Below, piece after piece: positions 51,373-60,177 of a stretch of DNA of 64,000 nucleotides (positions are counted from its first letter, which is position 1; each line of letters starts with the position of its first letter). The notes beneath the pieces were generated by a model. The model saw only the letters and a list, made by a program, of their open reading frames with translations, did not search any database and had not been told where the DNA came from. Source of the DNA: SSF14 sp037045585. GTDB taxonomy: Bacteria; Actinomycetota; Acidimicrobiia; Acidimicrobiales; Microtrichaceae. Position numbers and translations under genes: made by a program. The stretch is from the NCBI GenBank assembly GCA_037045585.1, contig JBAOIR010000051.1:68265-132264 (forward strand). Direction: 5' to 3'.

Positions 51373-52622
51373 CCGACGTCGGCGTCACCGGTTCGGAGAA
51401 CGGCCGCCGCGCCCGGGTCCTCGCCGTGCTGGCCGTGTTCGGCCCCGGCCTGCTCGCCGGGCTGTCCGACGACGACCCGGCCGGAATCACGACCTACTCG
51501 GTACTCGGCGCCGAGCACGGCTACCGGCTCCTGTGGGTGCTCACGGCCTCGACGGTCGCCCTCATCATGTTCCACCAGCTCGCCGCCCGCATGGGCGTCG
51601 CAACCGGCCAGGGCCTCGTCGGACTGGTCCGGCAACGCTCCGGAGTCCGCCGCGCCGCGCTCGTGACCGGCCTTCTGCTCGTCGCCAACATCGGCACCAC
51701 CTGCGCCGAGTACGCCGGGATCGCCGCCGGGTTCGAGCTGTTCGGGGTGAGCCGTTACGTGAGCGTGCCGCTCGCCGCCGTGACCGTCGCAGCGTTCGTG
51801 ATGCGCGCGAACTTCCACCGGGTCGAGCACGTGCTGATGGCGGTCAGCGCCGTGTTCCTGACCTACATCGCCTCCGCGGTGCTGGCCCACCCCGACTGGA
51901 GCGCTGCCGCCGCCGGCCTGGTCGTCCCCCGGCTCCCCACGACTCGCGATGCCGTCCTGATCGCGACGGCAACGGTCGGCACCACCCTGGCGCCCTGGGG
52001 CCTGAGCTTCATCCAGTCGTACGCCGTCGACAAACGCCTCACCCCGCGTGATCTTCGCTACGAGAACCTCGACGTGATCGTCGGGTCGGTGCTCACGGGG
52101 GTGATCGGCTTCTTCGTCGTCGTCGCGTGCGCAGCGACGCTGCATCGCACCGGCACGCCGATCGACGAGGCAGCCGACGCCGCCCGCGCGCTCGAGCCCG
52201 TCGCCGGCTCGATGGCATCGACCCTGTTCGCCGTGGGGCTCATCGGGTGTGCGCTGCTCGCCGCGGCGATCCTGCCGCTGTCGACGGCGTACTCGGTGTG
52301 CGAGTTCGTGGGGACCGAGGCGGCACTCGACGACGACGTCCGCCAGGCGCCCCTCTTCTACGGATCGATGGGCGCCGTCGTGGCGATCTCGGCGGTGATC
52401 GTGCTGCTGCCGGGCATCTCGCTGATCCCGGTGATGGTGCTCACCCAGGTGCTCAACGCCGTGCTGCTGCTCCCGCTCCTCGTGTTCATGGTGTCGGCCG
52501 GCCGCGACGTCGACCTGATGGGCGACCTCGCCACCGGCCGTCGCGGTGCCATCGCCCAGGGTGCCGTGATCGCCGTGGTCACTGTGTGCGTGGGTGCGCT
52601 CGGGGTACTCGCCGTGACCTGA
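51369..52622 (+). CDS. Nramp-related divalent metal transporter, non-canonical
   Basis: The 417-residue protein has about eleven helices and the Nramp overall pattern (FGPGLLAGLSDDDPAGITTY, NIGTTCAEYAGIAAGFELFG, TVGTTLAPWGLSFIQSYAVD). The metal-binding motifs differ from MntH: DPGN in helix 1 is DPAG, and the helix 6 MPHN is replaced by APWG. Such changes occur in Nramp-related Mg2+ transporters, which fits the MgtE_N-like partner upstream. Substrate is inferred, Mg2+ rather than Mn2+/Fe2+. GTG at 51369. Confidence 0.8.
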   Translation: MTDVGVTGSENGRRARVLAVLAVFGPGLLAGLSDDDPAGITTYSVLGAEHGYRLLWVLTASTVALIMFHQLAARMGVATGQGLVGLVRQRSGVRRAALVTGLLLVANIGTTCAEYAGIAAGFELFGVSRYVSVPLAAVTVAAFVMRANFHRVEHVLMAVSAVFLTYIASAVLAHPDWSAAAAGLVVPRLPTTRDAVLIATATVGTTLAPWGLSFIQSYAVDKRLTPRDLRYENLDVIVGSVLTGVIGFFVVVACAATLHRTGTPIDEAADAARALEPVAGSMASTLFAVGLIGCALLAAAILPLSTAYSVCEFVGTEAALDDDVRQAPLFYGSMGAVVAISAVIVLLPGISLIPVMVLTQVLNAVLLLPLLVFMVSAGRDVDLMGDLATGRRGAIAQGAVIAVVTVCVGALGVLAVT

Positions 52623-52637
52623 GGCCGGGCGCCACGG

Positions 52638-53141
52638 TCAGTCGGCCGGCGCGTCGAGCTCCATGGCGAAGTGCAGGACCCCCTGGTCGATCGTGTGGTG
52701 CTCGGGAAGGCCGGACTGCTCGAACACCGACACCATCGCCCGGTTCTCCCACAACGTGTCGGCCACGAGTTTCTGGTAGCCGCGCCCAGCCGCCAGCTCG
52801 GCGAGCCGGTGCAACAGCTCGGTGGCGATGCCCTTCCCCTGCCACGCCTCGGCCACGACGAACGCCACCTCGGCCGCGACGTCGTCGGGCAACCCCTCGT
52901 ACCGGGCAACCGCCACGACCTCGGGGCCGTCCAACACCAGCACCGCCTCGCGACGGTCGTGGTCGACATGGGTGAACCGCTCGACCTCCTCCGCCGTCAG
53001 CGTGGGATGCGGACTGAAGAACCGGAGGCGTGTCGACTCGATCGACAAGCGCTCGTGGAACTCGACGAGGGCCGCGGCATCGTCGGGCCCGATCGCCCGG
53101 ACGTCGAGCGTCGTGCCGTCACGGAGGACGATCGGGGTCAC
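52638..53141 (-). CDS. GNAT acetyltransferase
   Basis: GTG at 53141 (VTPIVLRDGTTLDVRAIGPD), 167 residues. GNAT core: VEFHERLSIESTRLRFFSPH, AVARYEGLPDDVAAEVAFVV, EAWQGKGIATELLHRLAELA (acetyl-CoA loop Q-x-x-G-x-G/A with GKGIA) and LWENRAMVSVFEQSGL. Similar domains occur in protein lysine acetyltransferases (Pat) of actinobacteria. Its start overlaps the upstream stop by four bases; convergent with the metal operon, 15 bases apart. Confidence 0.85.
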   Translation of the reverse strand: MTPIVLRDGTTLDVRAIGPDDAAALVEFHERLSIESTRLRFFSPHPTLTAEEVERFTHVDHDRREAVLVLDGPEVVAVARYEGLPDDVAAEVAFVVAEAWQGKGIATELLHRLAELAAGRGYQKLVADTLWENRAMVSVFEQSGLPEHHTIDQGVLHFAMELDAPAD

Positions 53142-53989
53142 GGCCGCCGGATCGACGGACCGTGCACGACCGCACCGGGAGACAACCGGGTCCGGACGTA
53201 GGCGAAGTCGCCGTCGGGCAGCTCCCACACCGCGGTGCCGCTCGTGTAGCGGCGGTGTTCGCCGTCGGTCGTCCATCCACGGACCGGCGTCGTCCAGCGG
53301 GCGCGCTCCAGGCCGTGACCGAGGTCGACGTAGCGGTCGAACGTCTCGAAGGCCTGCGGTCGTCCGTCGGCGTCGACCACCACACGGGCCGTCGCCGCGA
53401 CGCCGTGGTCGGTGACGGTGACCCCGAAGCTCCGGTCGTCGACCGCCGCCCATTCGACCCCGGGTCGCAGGAGCATCGACGGCGCCAGGAGCACGGCATC
53501 GTTCAACCACGTCACGAGCTCGCCCACGTCGAGCTCCGGTCCGGAACTGTCCACCACCGGGACCAACCCGAACACGCTGCCGCGCATGGCGCCTCGACCT
53601 CGCAGCAGGGTGTCGACAGCGATCAGCGGGACCGGCCCGGCGTCGATGCGGATGCGGTAGATGCGGGCGATCGGGTCGGCGGTGTTGATCTGCCAGGCCT
53701 CGTAGGGAAACCAGGGCAGGTGACGCCGCATTCGGAACCGGCCCCGGGAGTGAACCGTGATGACCGTGTCCCTGGGTGCGCCCTCGACGCCCATGAACCG
53801 GAGGTACCGCTGGGCGACGCCGGGAAGGTGCTCGAGGTCTCCGGCGTCGACGACCTCGCCGAGCCGATCGGTGACCAGTCCTGCGTCCTCGGCGGCCGAC
53901 AGCGTCGCCGCCTCGAGATCGCGCCCGAACCCGGCACGGAGCGCCGAGACGACGCCGCCGAGCGCGGGGCGAGGATCAATGAGCGGCAT
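53138..53989 (-). CDS. DUF6544-like protein
   Basis: ATG at 53989 (MPLIDPRPALGGVVSALRAG), 283 residues. The N-terminal part reads LPGVAQRYLRFMGVEGAPRD, followed by a beta-rich lipocalin-like region (VHSRGRFRMR, FPYEAWQINTADPIARIYRI, RGRGAMRGSVFGLVPVVDSS) and the late RVVVDADGRPQAFETFDRYV. This matches the DUF6544 family, function unknown. It overlaps the tandem-Usp gene by 14 bases and the GNAT gene by four, so it is part of one box-driven transcript. Confidence 0.75.
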   Translation of the reverse strand: MPLIDPRPALGGVVSALRAGFGRDLEAATLSAAEDAGLVTDRLGEVVDAGDLEHLPGVAQRYLRFMGVEGAPRDTVITVHSRGRFRMRRHLPWFPYEAWQINTADPIARIYRIRIDAGPVPLIAVDTLLRGRGAMRGSVFGLVPVVDSSGPELDVGELVTWLNDAVLLAPSMLLRPGVEWAAVDDRSFGVTVTDHGVAATARVVVDADGRPQAFETFDRYVDLGHGLERARWTTPVRGWTTDGEHRRYTSGTAVWELPDGDFAYVRTRLSPGAVVHGPSIRRP

Positions 53990-54875
53990 CGGCGGCAGGC
54001 AGGACGACGAGCGGGCAGGTCGCGTGGTGGGCCAGGTGGTGGGCGACCGATCCGACCACCATGCCGGCGAAGCCACCGATGCCCCGGGAGCCGACGACGA
54101 GGAGCTCGGCGTCCTCGGAGCGGGCGGCGAGCAGCCCCGACGTCGACGTGCCGCCGACGATGACCTTCGAGATCGGCCGTGACATGCCCGAGGTGTCGGC
54201 GTGGTCGAGGAGTTCGGCGACGACCGCCTCGGCGGCCTCCTCGTAGATCGACAGGTCGGGGACGACCAGGGTCGGGTAGCCGTAGGAGGCCGGGAGCATC
54301 CAGCTGTGGACGACCTCGACCCATCCGCCGCGAGCGCGGGCCTCGTCGAGCGCCCAGTCGAGGGCACGGCGCGACGTGTCGGAACCGTCGACACCGACGA
54401 CGACCTTGCCCGCCTTCACCTCGATGGGGTCGCCGTCGCGGGCGCTGCGCTTCTCGGCACCCCGGATGATGGCGAGCGGCACCGTTGTGTGGTGCAGACA
54501 CTCCTGGCTCACCGACCCCATGAAGAGCCCGGCGAAACCGCCATAGCCGTGCGAGCCGACGACCAGGAGCGACGAGTCGGCCGCCGCCTCGACGAGCACC
54601 ACGGCCGCACGCTCGGCCTCGACCTCCATCACGATCGAGGCCGCAGCGTCGGCACCGACGGCGTCGGTCACGTACTCCTGCAACGCGAGCATTGCGTCGG
54701 TCTCGGAGTACTCCGGGTCGTGCGTCTGGGTCCGGTCGACGTGGTGCTGCCGGAGGAACGTCCACGCCATGACGGCTCGGACGGGCCAGCCTCTCGCTTG
54801 ACCTTCTGCGACCGCCCAGCGCAGCGCCTCCGCGGCGCAGTCCGATTCGTCCATTCCCACGGTGATCGTTGCCAT
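53976..54875 (-). CDS. Tandem universal stress protein 2
   Basis: Two UspA domains in 299 residues: about 2-140 (TITVGMDESDCAAEALRWAV ... LVVGSHGYGGFAGLFMGSVS) and about 155-295 (VVVGVDGSDTSRRALDWALD ... LVVGSRGIGGFAGMVVGSVA). Both domains keep the ATP-binding G-2x-G-9x-G-S. A DosR-like box (54910-54924) lies 34 bases before the ATG, inside the 3' end of the upstream gene. Confidence 0.92.
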   Translation of the reverse strand: MATITVGMDESDCAAEALRWAVAEGQARGWPVRAVMAWTFLRQHHVDRTQTHDPEYSETDAMLALQEYVTDAVGADAAASIVMEVEAERAAVVLVEAAADSSLLVVGSHGYGGFAGLFMGSVSQECLHHTTVPLAIIRGAEKRSARDGDPIEVKAGKVVVGVDGSDTSRRALDWALDEARARGGWVEVVHSWMLPASYGYPTLVVPDLSIYEEAAEAVVAELLDHADTSGMSRPISKVIVGGTSTSGLLAARSEDAELLVVGSRGIGGFAGMVVGSVAHHLAHHATCPLVVLPAADAAH

Positions 54876-54894
54876 GACTGCATCGTCATCGAGA

Positions 54895-56241
54895 TCACCC
54901 CGCCACGACAGAGTCCAAGGACCCGACCACGCTCATCCGCGTGATGCCGGCGAACGAGCAGGTGTAGACGTCGCGGTCCCACCCCACGGTGGGGAAGAGC
55001 ACCGACTGCACGATGCTGCCCGAATCGACTCGGGCCACCTCGTCGCCCGTCGCGATGTCGCGCACCACGAGCTGGTCGGCCATCCGCTCGGCGTCGTGAT
55101 CGTTGGTGAGCAACTCCCCGGTATCGGCGAAGAGCAACGGGTGGCAGGCATGGTTCTGCCGATGCCGCCACCGCAACGCCGTCGAACCGTCCTCGGCGAT
55201 GTCGAACGCCGCGAGCACGCCGTTGCCACTGTCGTAGGCGACCGCGATGCGACGGCCGACGTCGATGAGCGGCGGGTTGGCGATGACCCCGTCGGGGAGC
55301 CCACACACCTCGGTCAAGGTCGCCGCCCCGGTGTCGAGGTCGACCCGGACGAGATGGAGCGGGGCCGTATTGACGCCTTGACCGCGGAAGGTGCCGGCAT
55401 ACCGTTCGCTGCCGAACCCGTTGTCGAGGAACCACGCCGCGCCGAGCGCGATGACGGGATCCCAGCCATATGTCTGGCCGTCGACCTGCAGGTAGCGCCC
55501 GTCGAACGCCTCGTCGGGGGTGAGCCGCTCGCCGTCCCACGCCGCCCGCACGAGCCGTGACACACCGACCACGACGACCGTGTCGCCGTCGGAGGAGAGT
55601 CGGGCGATCGACGGCTCGGCCAACTCCACGGTCTCCACGATGTCGAGACGATCCGGCTCGAGCACGACCAGCTCGCACGGTTGGGCGACTCGATCGGGGT
55701 CCTCCCCCGGGAGCACCCCGCCGAAGTCCTTCGTCACGAGGTGACCGTCGGCGAGGACGACGAAGCTGTTATGGGGCCGATCGCGCGGGAGTCGGCACGA
55801 CGCCAGCACCGCAAGATCGGCGTCGAGCCGGTGGGCGTACCGACCGAACACGACGTAGAGCGAGCCGTTGGCGTGCGCCGCGAGACCGCCCGGCCACACC
55901 GGCCCGGCCGGGAGGTCGATGGAACGGGCGACGGGTTCGAGCGTGACCGGGTCGATGCGCTCGACCCAACCGACCGCGTCGGGGCCGACCGAGTGGCAGA
56001 GCACGTACACCTCGCCGGGGTCACGGAGCACGACCATCGTGGACGCGATCGCCTCCCGGAAGACGACGGCGGGCGGCGCCGACCCGAACGACGGTCCGCC
56101 GACATCGGGGTTGCAGCCCGGGCGCGTCGGCCCGGCGTCCTCGGCGGGCCAGGGCGACGGCCAGTAGCCCTGCAGCGATCGGTCGCGGGTGAGGTCGGTC
56201 GAGTCGGTCGAGTCGGTCGTGTCGCTGGTCTCGTCGGTCAC
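54895..56241 (-). CDS. Secretion-signal-free beta-propeller protein
   Basis: GTG at 56241 gives about 448 residues. A short acidic Asp/Thr repeat (9-base units near 56191-56224) is followed by repeated beta-propeller blades (VYVLCHSVGPDAVGWVERID, LAAHANGSLYVVFGRYAHRL, GVLAAFDIAEDGSTALRWRH, LVVRDIATGDEVARVDSGSI). No catalytic motif is evident. Function unknown. It ends 20 bases before the Usp gene; the last codons overlap the Usp DosR-like box. Confidence 0.7.
   Translation of the reverse strand: MTDETSDTTDSTDSTDLTRDRSLQGYWPSPWPAEDAGPTRPGCNPDVGGPSFGSAPPAVVFREAIASTMVVLRDPGEVYVLCHSVGPDAVGWVERIDPVTLEPVARSIDLPAGPVWPGGLAAHANGSLYVVFGRYAHRLDADLAVLASCRLPRDRPHNSFVVLADGHLVTKDFGGVLPGEDPDRVAQPCELVVLEPDRLDIVETVELAEPSIARLSSDGDTVVVVGVSRLVRAAWDGERLTPDEAFDGRYLQVDGQTYGWDPVIALGAAWFLDNGFGSERYAGTFRGQGVNTAPLHLVRVDLDTGAATLTEVCGLPDGVIANPPLIDVGRRIAVAYDSGNGVLAAFDIAEDGSTALRWRHRQNHACHPLLFADTGELLTNDHDAERMADQLVVRDIATGDEVARVDSGSIVQSVLFPTVGWDRDVYTCSFAGITRMSVVGSLDSVVAG
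54910..54924. promoter_or_regulatory. DosR-like box, Usp 2
   Basis: AGAGTCCAAGGACCC, reverse GGGTCCTTGGACTCT. Divergent from consensus at four positions but palindromic, and 34 bases before the ATG at 54875. Confidence 0.65.
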
Positions 56242-56365
56242 GGCGCCATCCTGCCCCTCGTTCGACCGCCCGACGGGGATCACGGGCACCGTGTGGTGGG
56301 TGGATGTGCCCAATCAGCGTGAAACACCCTGATCTGCAGTTGACTGTCAGTGCCTCCGACTATGC

Positions 56366-56381
56366 TCGAACACATGTTCGA
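56366..56381. promoter_or_regulatory. LexA SOS box of 13E12 copy 2
   Basis: TCGAACACATGTTCGA is a perfect 16-bp match to the mycobacterial SOS consensus TCGAAC-N4-GTTCGA. It overlaps a TATGCT (56361-56366, possible -10, with TTGACT at 56340) and the ATG at 56374. Confidence 0.88.
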
Positions 56382-57614
56382 CGTGACAGTGCTGACCGAG
56401 ATGACGGCGAAGATCGCCGGCCTCGACGAGCACCTCTACGCGGACGACGACCTGTTGGCCGGCGTGAAGGCCATCGAGACCGCGGTCCAGTATCTCCACG
56501 CAGCGCAAGGCGCCGTGCTTGGTGAGCTCGAACGCCCGGGGCACCACCGACGTGGTGTCGGGGCATCGCACTGCGAGCTGGTTGGCCCACGAAACCGGCA
56601 TCGCCCCCGCGGCTGCCAAAGCCCGGGTGCGGTTGGCGGCGGCGTTGCGGTTGGATCTGCCCGAGACCGACCGGGCCGTACGTGGCGGGCGGTTGTGTTC
56701 GGATCGGGCGAAGGTGATGGCCAACGCGATCAACGACCGGATCGCCACCGAGTTCCGGGCGATGGAAGGCGTCACTGATCGCCGAGTCAGCTCACATGAC
56801 GTTCGGCGAGTGGGCCCAACGCGTCGCGTTGGTCGCCGCCTTGTTGGATCAGGACGGCCTCGAACCGGCAGATGATCCCAACAACAACAAGCTCCGCTTC
56901 GAAGGGCGGTCGCGATGGGATGAAACTCGCCGGCATCCTCGTCGGCGACCTTGCGACCACCACCAAAGCCGCGGTCGAGCAGATCGCCGCGAACTGTGGC
57001 GCCAGTACCGCGACGACTCCGAACGCACCAACGGTGAGATCGCCGTCCCGTCCCGGGCGACGCTGTTGGCGATGGCGCTCGCCGAAGCAGTCCGTCGGGG
57101 CCTGATGGTCAAAGCAGACGGTACGGCGGTGAAGAAACCGAAGGTCGAAGCGACGCTGGTGCTCCACGCCGAGGCCCCTGACCTCGTCTACATCGACGGC
57201 AAACCGTTGATCCGAGGATCCGCCACGGCGTTGGCGTGTGACATGTCGGTGTGGACCATCATCCTCAACTCCCTCGGCCTCCCCCTCGACATGGGTCGCG
57301 AGCTCCGCAACGCCACGGTCGAGCAACGCAAGGCGCTGAAGGTTCGTGATGGCGGGTGTGTGTTCCCCGGCTGCGGGATACGCCCCGAGCACTGCGACGC
57401 CCACCATGTGGCGCAGTGGTGGCGTGACCTGGGAACGACCGACATCAAGCTCATGGCGTTCCTGTGCCGCCACCACCACGGTGTCATCCACCGCAAGGGT
57501 TGGGACCTCCAGATCGGCGACGACGGATGGTGCTGGATCACCACCCCGTCCGGTATCAGCCTCTGGTGCCAACGCCACGGCACCATCAGATCCGGCGCCC
57601 CACCCGGCACATGA
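56374..57614 (+). pseudogene. 13E12/DUF222 HNH endonuclease, copy 2, multiply frameshifted
   Basis: ATG at 56374 (MFDVTVLTEMTAKIAGLDEH) follows an SOS box. Against copy 1 there are extra bases near 56530 (gagctcgAacg), 56767 (gaagGcgtc) and 56901 (ttCgaagg) and a missing base near 56992 (gccgcgaac against gccgacgaac). The HNH end (CVFPGC, CDAHHVAQWW, CRHHHGVIH) is intact from about 57060. Four shifts in one gene go beyond the local error rate and suggest real decay, although reading errors in a repeat are possible. Confidence 0.85.
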
Positions 57615-57735
57615 GCGCGATCCACGATCGCTCCCGACCCCCGGCCGATCGCACCCGAACCCGACGAACGACCCACCCCGTGGGTCCATCGCCGCCGCCC
57701 CCGAACACTCAAACACGACCACCGACGCCTGGGCC
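56425..57735 (+). repeat. Long direct repeat, copy 2 (13E12 element)
   Basis: Counterpart of positions 1-1310. Same strand, so recombination between the two would delete or circularise about 56 kb, including all genes between. Confidence 0.8.
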
Positions 57736-58051
57736 TCCGCTCTGAAGAGCGACGGGCAATCCCACCGGTCGATCGTGGCCTGGAAGGCGCTCAGCGCATC
57801 CGGACCCAGCCGCTCACCAGTGATCGGGTGATCCTGGAAAGTACCCCATGCGTGCTTCCGAGCAATCCGTGTTCGAAGTGACGTCCGGCGTCGCATCCAG
57901 CACGGATTGCCGATGGCTGGTCAGCGTGGACGGAAGCGCACCACCGGGCGCGTGACCTTCGGCCCTTCCGAACCGTCCCGCCGAGGCGAAGGGTGGACTC
58001 GACGGGGTTCGTCAGCGAACGCCGTCGACCCGACACACAAGGAGCACCCTC
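57615..58051. other. Gene-poor stretch: repeat tail, possible coding remnant, DosR-like box
   Basis: 57615-57735 is the tail of the 13E12 repeat. On the minus strand 57743-57896 encodes a protein-like fragment (HAWGTFQDHPITGERLGPDA, LSAFQATIDRWD) with no start context and no family I recognise. It may be a remnant cut by the repeat. The DosR-like box at 57952 and an AAGGAG ribosome site precede the gene at 58052. Confidence 0.4.
57952..57966. promoter_or_regulatory. DosR-like box, 58052 cluster
   Basis: GTGACCTTCGGCCCT, 85 bases before the ATG at 58052. Same sequence as the arcA box. Confidence 0.7.
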
Positions 58052-58318
58052 ATGAGCACCAGCTGGCCAACCTCTCGGCGGGCGGCGATCGTCGCCGCGC
58101 TCACCGGCATCCTCGGCTACGGAACGATCCAGTACCGGCGCAACAACCGTCGGGCCGCGATCGCCGCGCTCGACGACGCCGTCGAGCCGCCGCAGTTCGA
58201 CGATCCGCTCGACGTGACCGAGATCGACCTGCCCACCGACGTCGCACACGTGCCCGGGCACCGCCATCTCCCGCCGCCGCCGACGGTGAACATCCCGACG
58301 TCGGCTCCCCGGTCGTGA
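58052..58318 (+). CDS. Small single-helix membrane protein
   Basis: 88 residues after an AAGGAG site. One hydrophobic segment (AAIVAALTGILGYGTIQY) is followed by an acidic, Pro-rich tail. No family is recognised. It is the first gene downstream of a DosR-like box. Confidence 0.55.
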   Translation: MSTSWPTSRRAAIVAALTGILGYGTIQYRRNNRRAAIAALDDAVEPPQFDDPLDVTEIDLPTDVAHVPGHRHLPPPPTVNIPTSAPRS

Positions 58319-58488
58319 CCCCGAGCCGACAAGGTCGGGCACCCCGGTCGCTTGAGCTGACCGACGACGGGACCTACGTCCCTGGCAGCACGGCGGCCCG
58401 GGCCCGATCATCGAGATGGGGCACACGCGGGGAGCTGACCGACCGGACACCATCCGCGGACCCGACCGACACGACGAAGGAGCAGGCC

Positions 58489-59029
58489 ATGGCCGACCCG
58501 GTGCACATCGATCTCGACGCACTCGTTCCCGACGACTCGGGCTCGCTGGCCGTCGACCGACGCGACCCTCGGCCAGCAGATCACCGCAGTGAGCGCCGGG
58601 ACCGTCGACCTGCCCGAGATCGGACCTTGGATCTCCGCGGCGTTCGGTCGTGTCGCCGCCGCACTCGGCGCCCAGGGAGTCGTTCCGGTCGGCCCGCCGT
58701 TCGCCCGATACTTCCCCGTCGGCAACCACCGGTTCCACGTCGAGGCGGGTTTCCCGACGGACCGGCCCGTCGAGCCGGACGAAGACGGCGTCGCCCCGTC
58801 GACGCTGCCGGCGGGGCCGGTCGCCGTGACCGTGCACGTCGGCCCCTACGACGGGGTGTCCGAGGCCTACGCACGGATCGCCACCTGGGCCGAGCAACAC
58901 GGCACGACGACCAGCACCGATCCGTGGGAGATCTACCTCACCGATCCGACCGAACAACCCGACCCCTCCACCTGGCGCACCGAGGTCTTCGTACCGCTGG
59001 ACGCCGAACCGGCAAGGAGTTCCGCATGA
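58489..59029 (+). CDS. GyrI/SRPBCC-like effector-binding protein, one frameshift
   Basis: ATG at 58489 (MADPVHIDLDALVPDDSG) with a GGAG site upstream. The frame shifts near 58560 and continues as LGQQITAVSAGTVDLPEIGP. The C-terminal ~130 residues fit a GyrI-like small-molecule-binding domain: GPPFARYFPVGNHRFHVEAG, TLPAGPVAVTVHVGPYDGVS, and EIYLTDPTEQ. Such domains bind drugs or metabolites; ligand unknown. It overlaps the next gene by four bases. Confidence 0.7.
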
Positions 59030-59620
59030 GCCGCACGACCGATCACACCGTCCCGACGGTCCCGACGGTCCCGACGGTCCCGACCGTCCCGGCCGCCCCG
59101 GCCGCACGTCGGCCCGACGAGATCGGAACGATCGCCGACGCCGTCATTCGGGCGCACCAGGAGTTGACCGACGCCGCGGAACGGCTCCGGCGCCTGGGCA
59201 CCGGAACGGAGGGCGACGCCCGTCTCCTCCAGAAGGCAGCGGACCACGAACGAGGCCGTCGTCGAGCTGGAGGCCGAGATCATCGCCGCCGCCTCACGAC
59301 GTCTCCGCATCGCGAGCTCGCCCCGAGAACTCGGCGAGACGCTCGATGAGGTCGCCGCCTCATGGCGGGCCCGGGCCCAGGACCTGGTCGTCCAGGCGCG
59401 CCTCGGCAAGATGGAGGTCGACGACGCGGTCACCGGTGCGCTCACGGAGTTCGAGGAGGCCGGCGACCACCTCTCCGAGCTGATCTCGACCCTTCGGACA
59501 CACGACACCGCGTGGTCCGACGAGCTCCGCGACCATGCCCGGGTGGTCGTCGACGACGTTCGCTCGGCCGTCTCGGCACTCCTCAGAGCGGTCGAGAGAT
59601 CAACGCGTTCATCGATCTGA
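59026..59620 (+). CDS. Helical protein with VPT repeat, one frameshift
   Basis: ATG at 59026. A 9-bp tandem repeat (59050-59094) encodes VPT four times near the N-terminus. Then comes a long helical region (DEIGTIADAVIRAHQELTDA). After a one-base shift near 59243 it continues EAVVELEAEIIAAASRRLRI and ends VERSTRSSI at 59620. The pattern suggests a coiled-coil stress protein; no family recognised. Coupled to both neighbours. Confidence 0.55.
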
Positions 59621-59625
59621 CGACG

Positions 59626-60096
59626 GTGACCCTCGACGATTCGCTCGGCGAGGTCCTGGCAGCGCTCGACGCCGCGTGTGCCGCGGTCGACGCCGACGCC
59701 TCCCCCACGTCGGGACTGCAGTCGGGCGACGAGGACCTCGCCGAGCTGCTCGTCACGATCCGGCTGGAGATGACCGTGGCCCGAGCGCGGCTGTCCGTCG
59801 ACGCCGCAACCGACCTCCCGGGCCTCGTCGCCGCGATCGAACTGGTCGCCACATCCGCCGAGGTGTGGCTCGACGACGAGGTCATCCGTGCCCGCCTCGG
59901 GGCGATGCGTCCTCGCGACCGGGCCACCAGCGTCACCTGTCGAATCGCCGGAACGGCAACCGAGATGCGTCGGATCGCCGCCGAGATCCGCGACACCGAT
60001 GATCTCGCGGGTGCACGCTCCCGTGCCCGCCGCTCCGTGCAACTGGCGCGGGTTGCGCTCGAGCACGCGGCACTCTCGGTCCGTCACGCCGGCTGA
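59626..60096 (+). CDS. Helical protein of unknown function
   Basis: Starts at GTG 59626 (a CTG at 59617 overlaps the previous stop). About 156 residues, almost all helix (VTLDDSLGEVLAALDAACAA, ELLVTIRLEMTVARARLSVD, LARVALEHAALSVRHAG). Repeated Ala/Leu heptads resemble the preceding gene, so the two may be diverged relatives. Function unknown. Confidence 0.5.
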   Translation: MTLDDSLGEVLAALDAACAAVDADASPTSGLQSGDEDLAELLVTIRLEMTVARARLSVDAATDLPGLVAAIELVATSAEVWLDDEVIRARLGAMRPRDRATSVTCRIAGTATEMRRIAAEIRDTDDLAGARSRARRSVQLARVALEHAALSVRHAG

Positions 60097-60102
60097 GCCG
60101 AC

Positions 60103-60117
60103 GGGACCATCGGCCCT
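60103..60117. promoter_or_regulatory. DosR-like box, phosphoribosyltransferase-hydrolase
   Basis: GGGACCATCGGCCCT, 60 bases before the ATG at 60178. Confidence 0.72.
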
Positions 60118-60177
60118 TCCATCACACCGCAAACGGGACGATCCTGCAGTGAGAGTCCGTCGAACGGAGAAGTCACC

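Noticed and set aside
57743..57896. Protein-like minus-strand fragment as a gene
   Set aside because: No start context, no family match and truncated by the repeat; mentioned only as a possible remnant.
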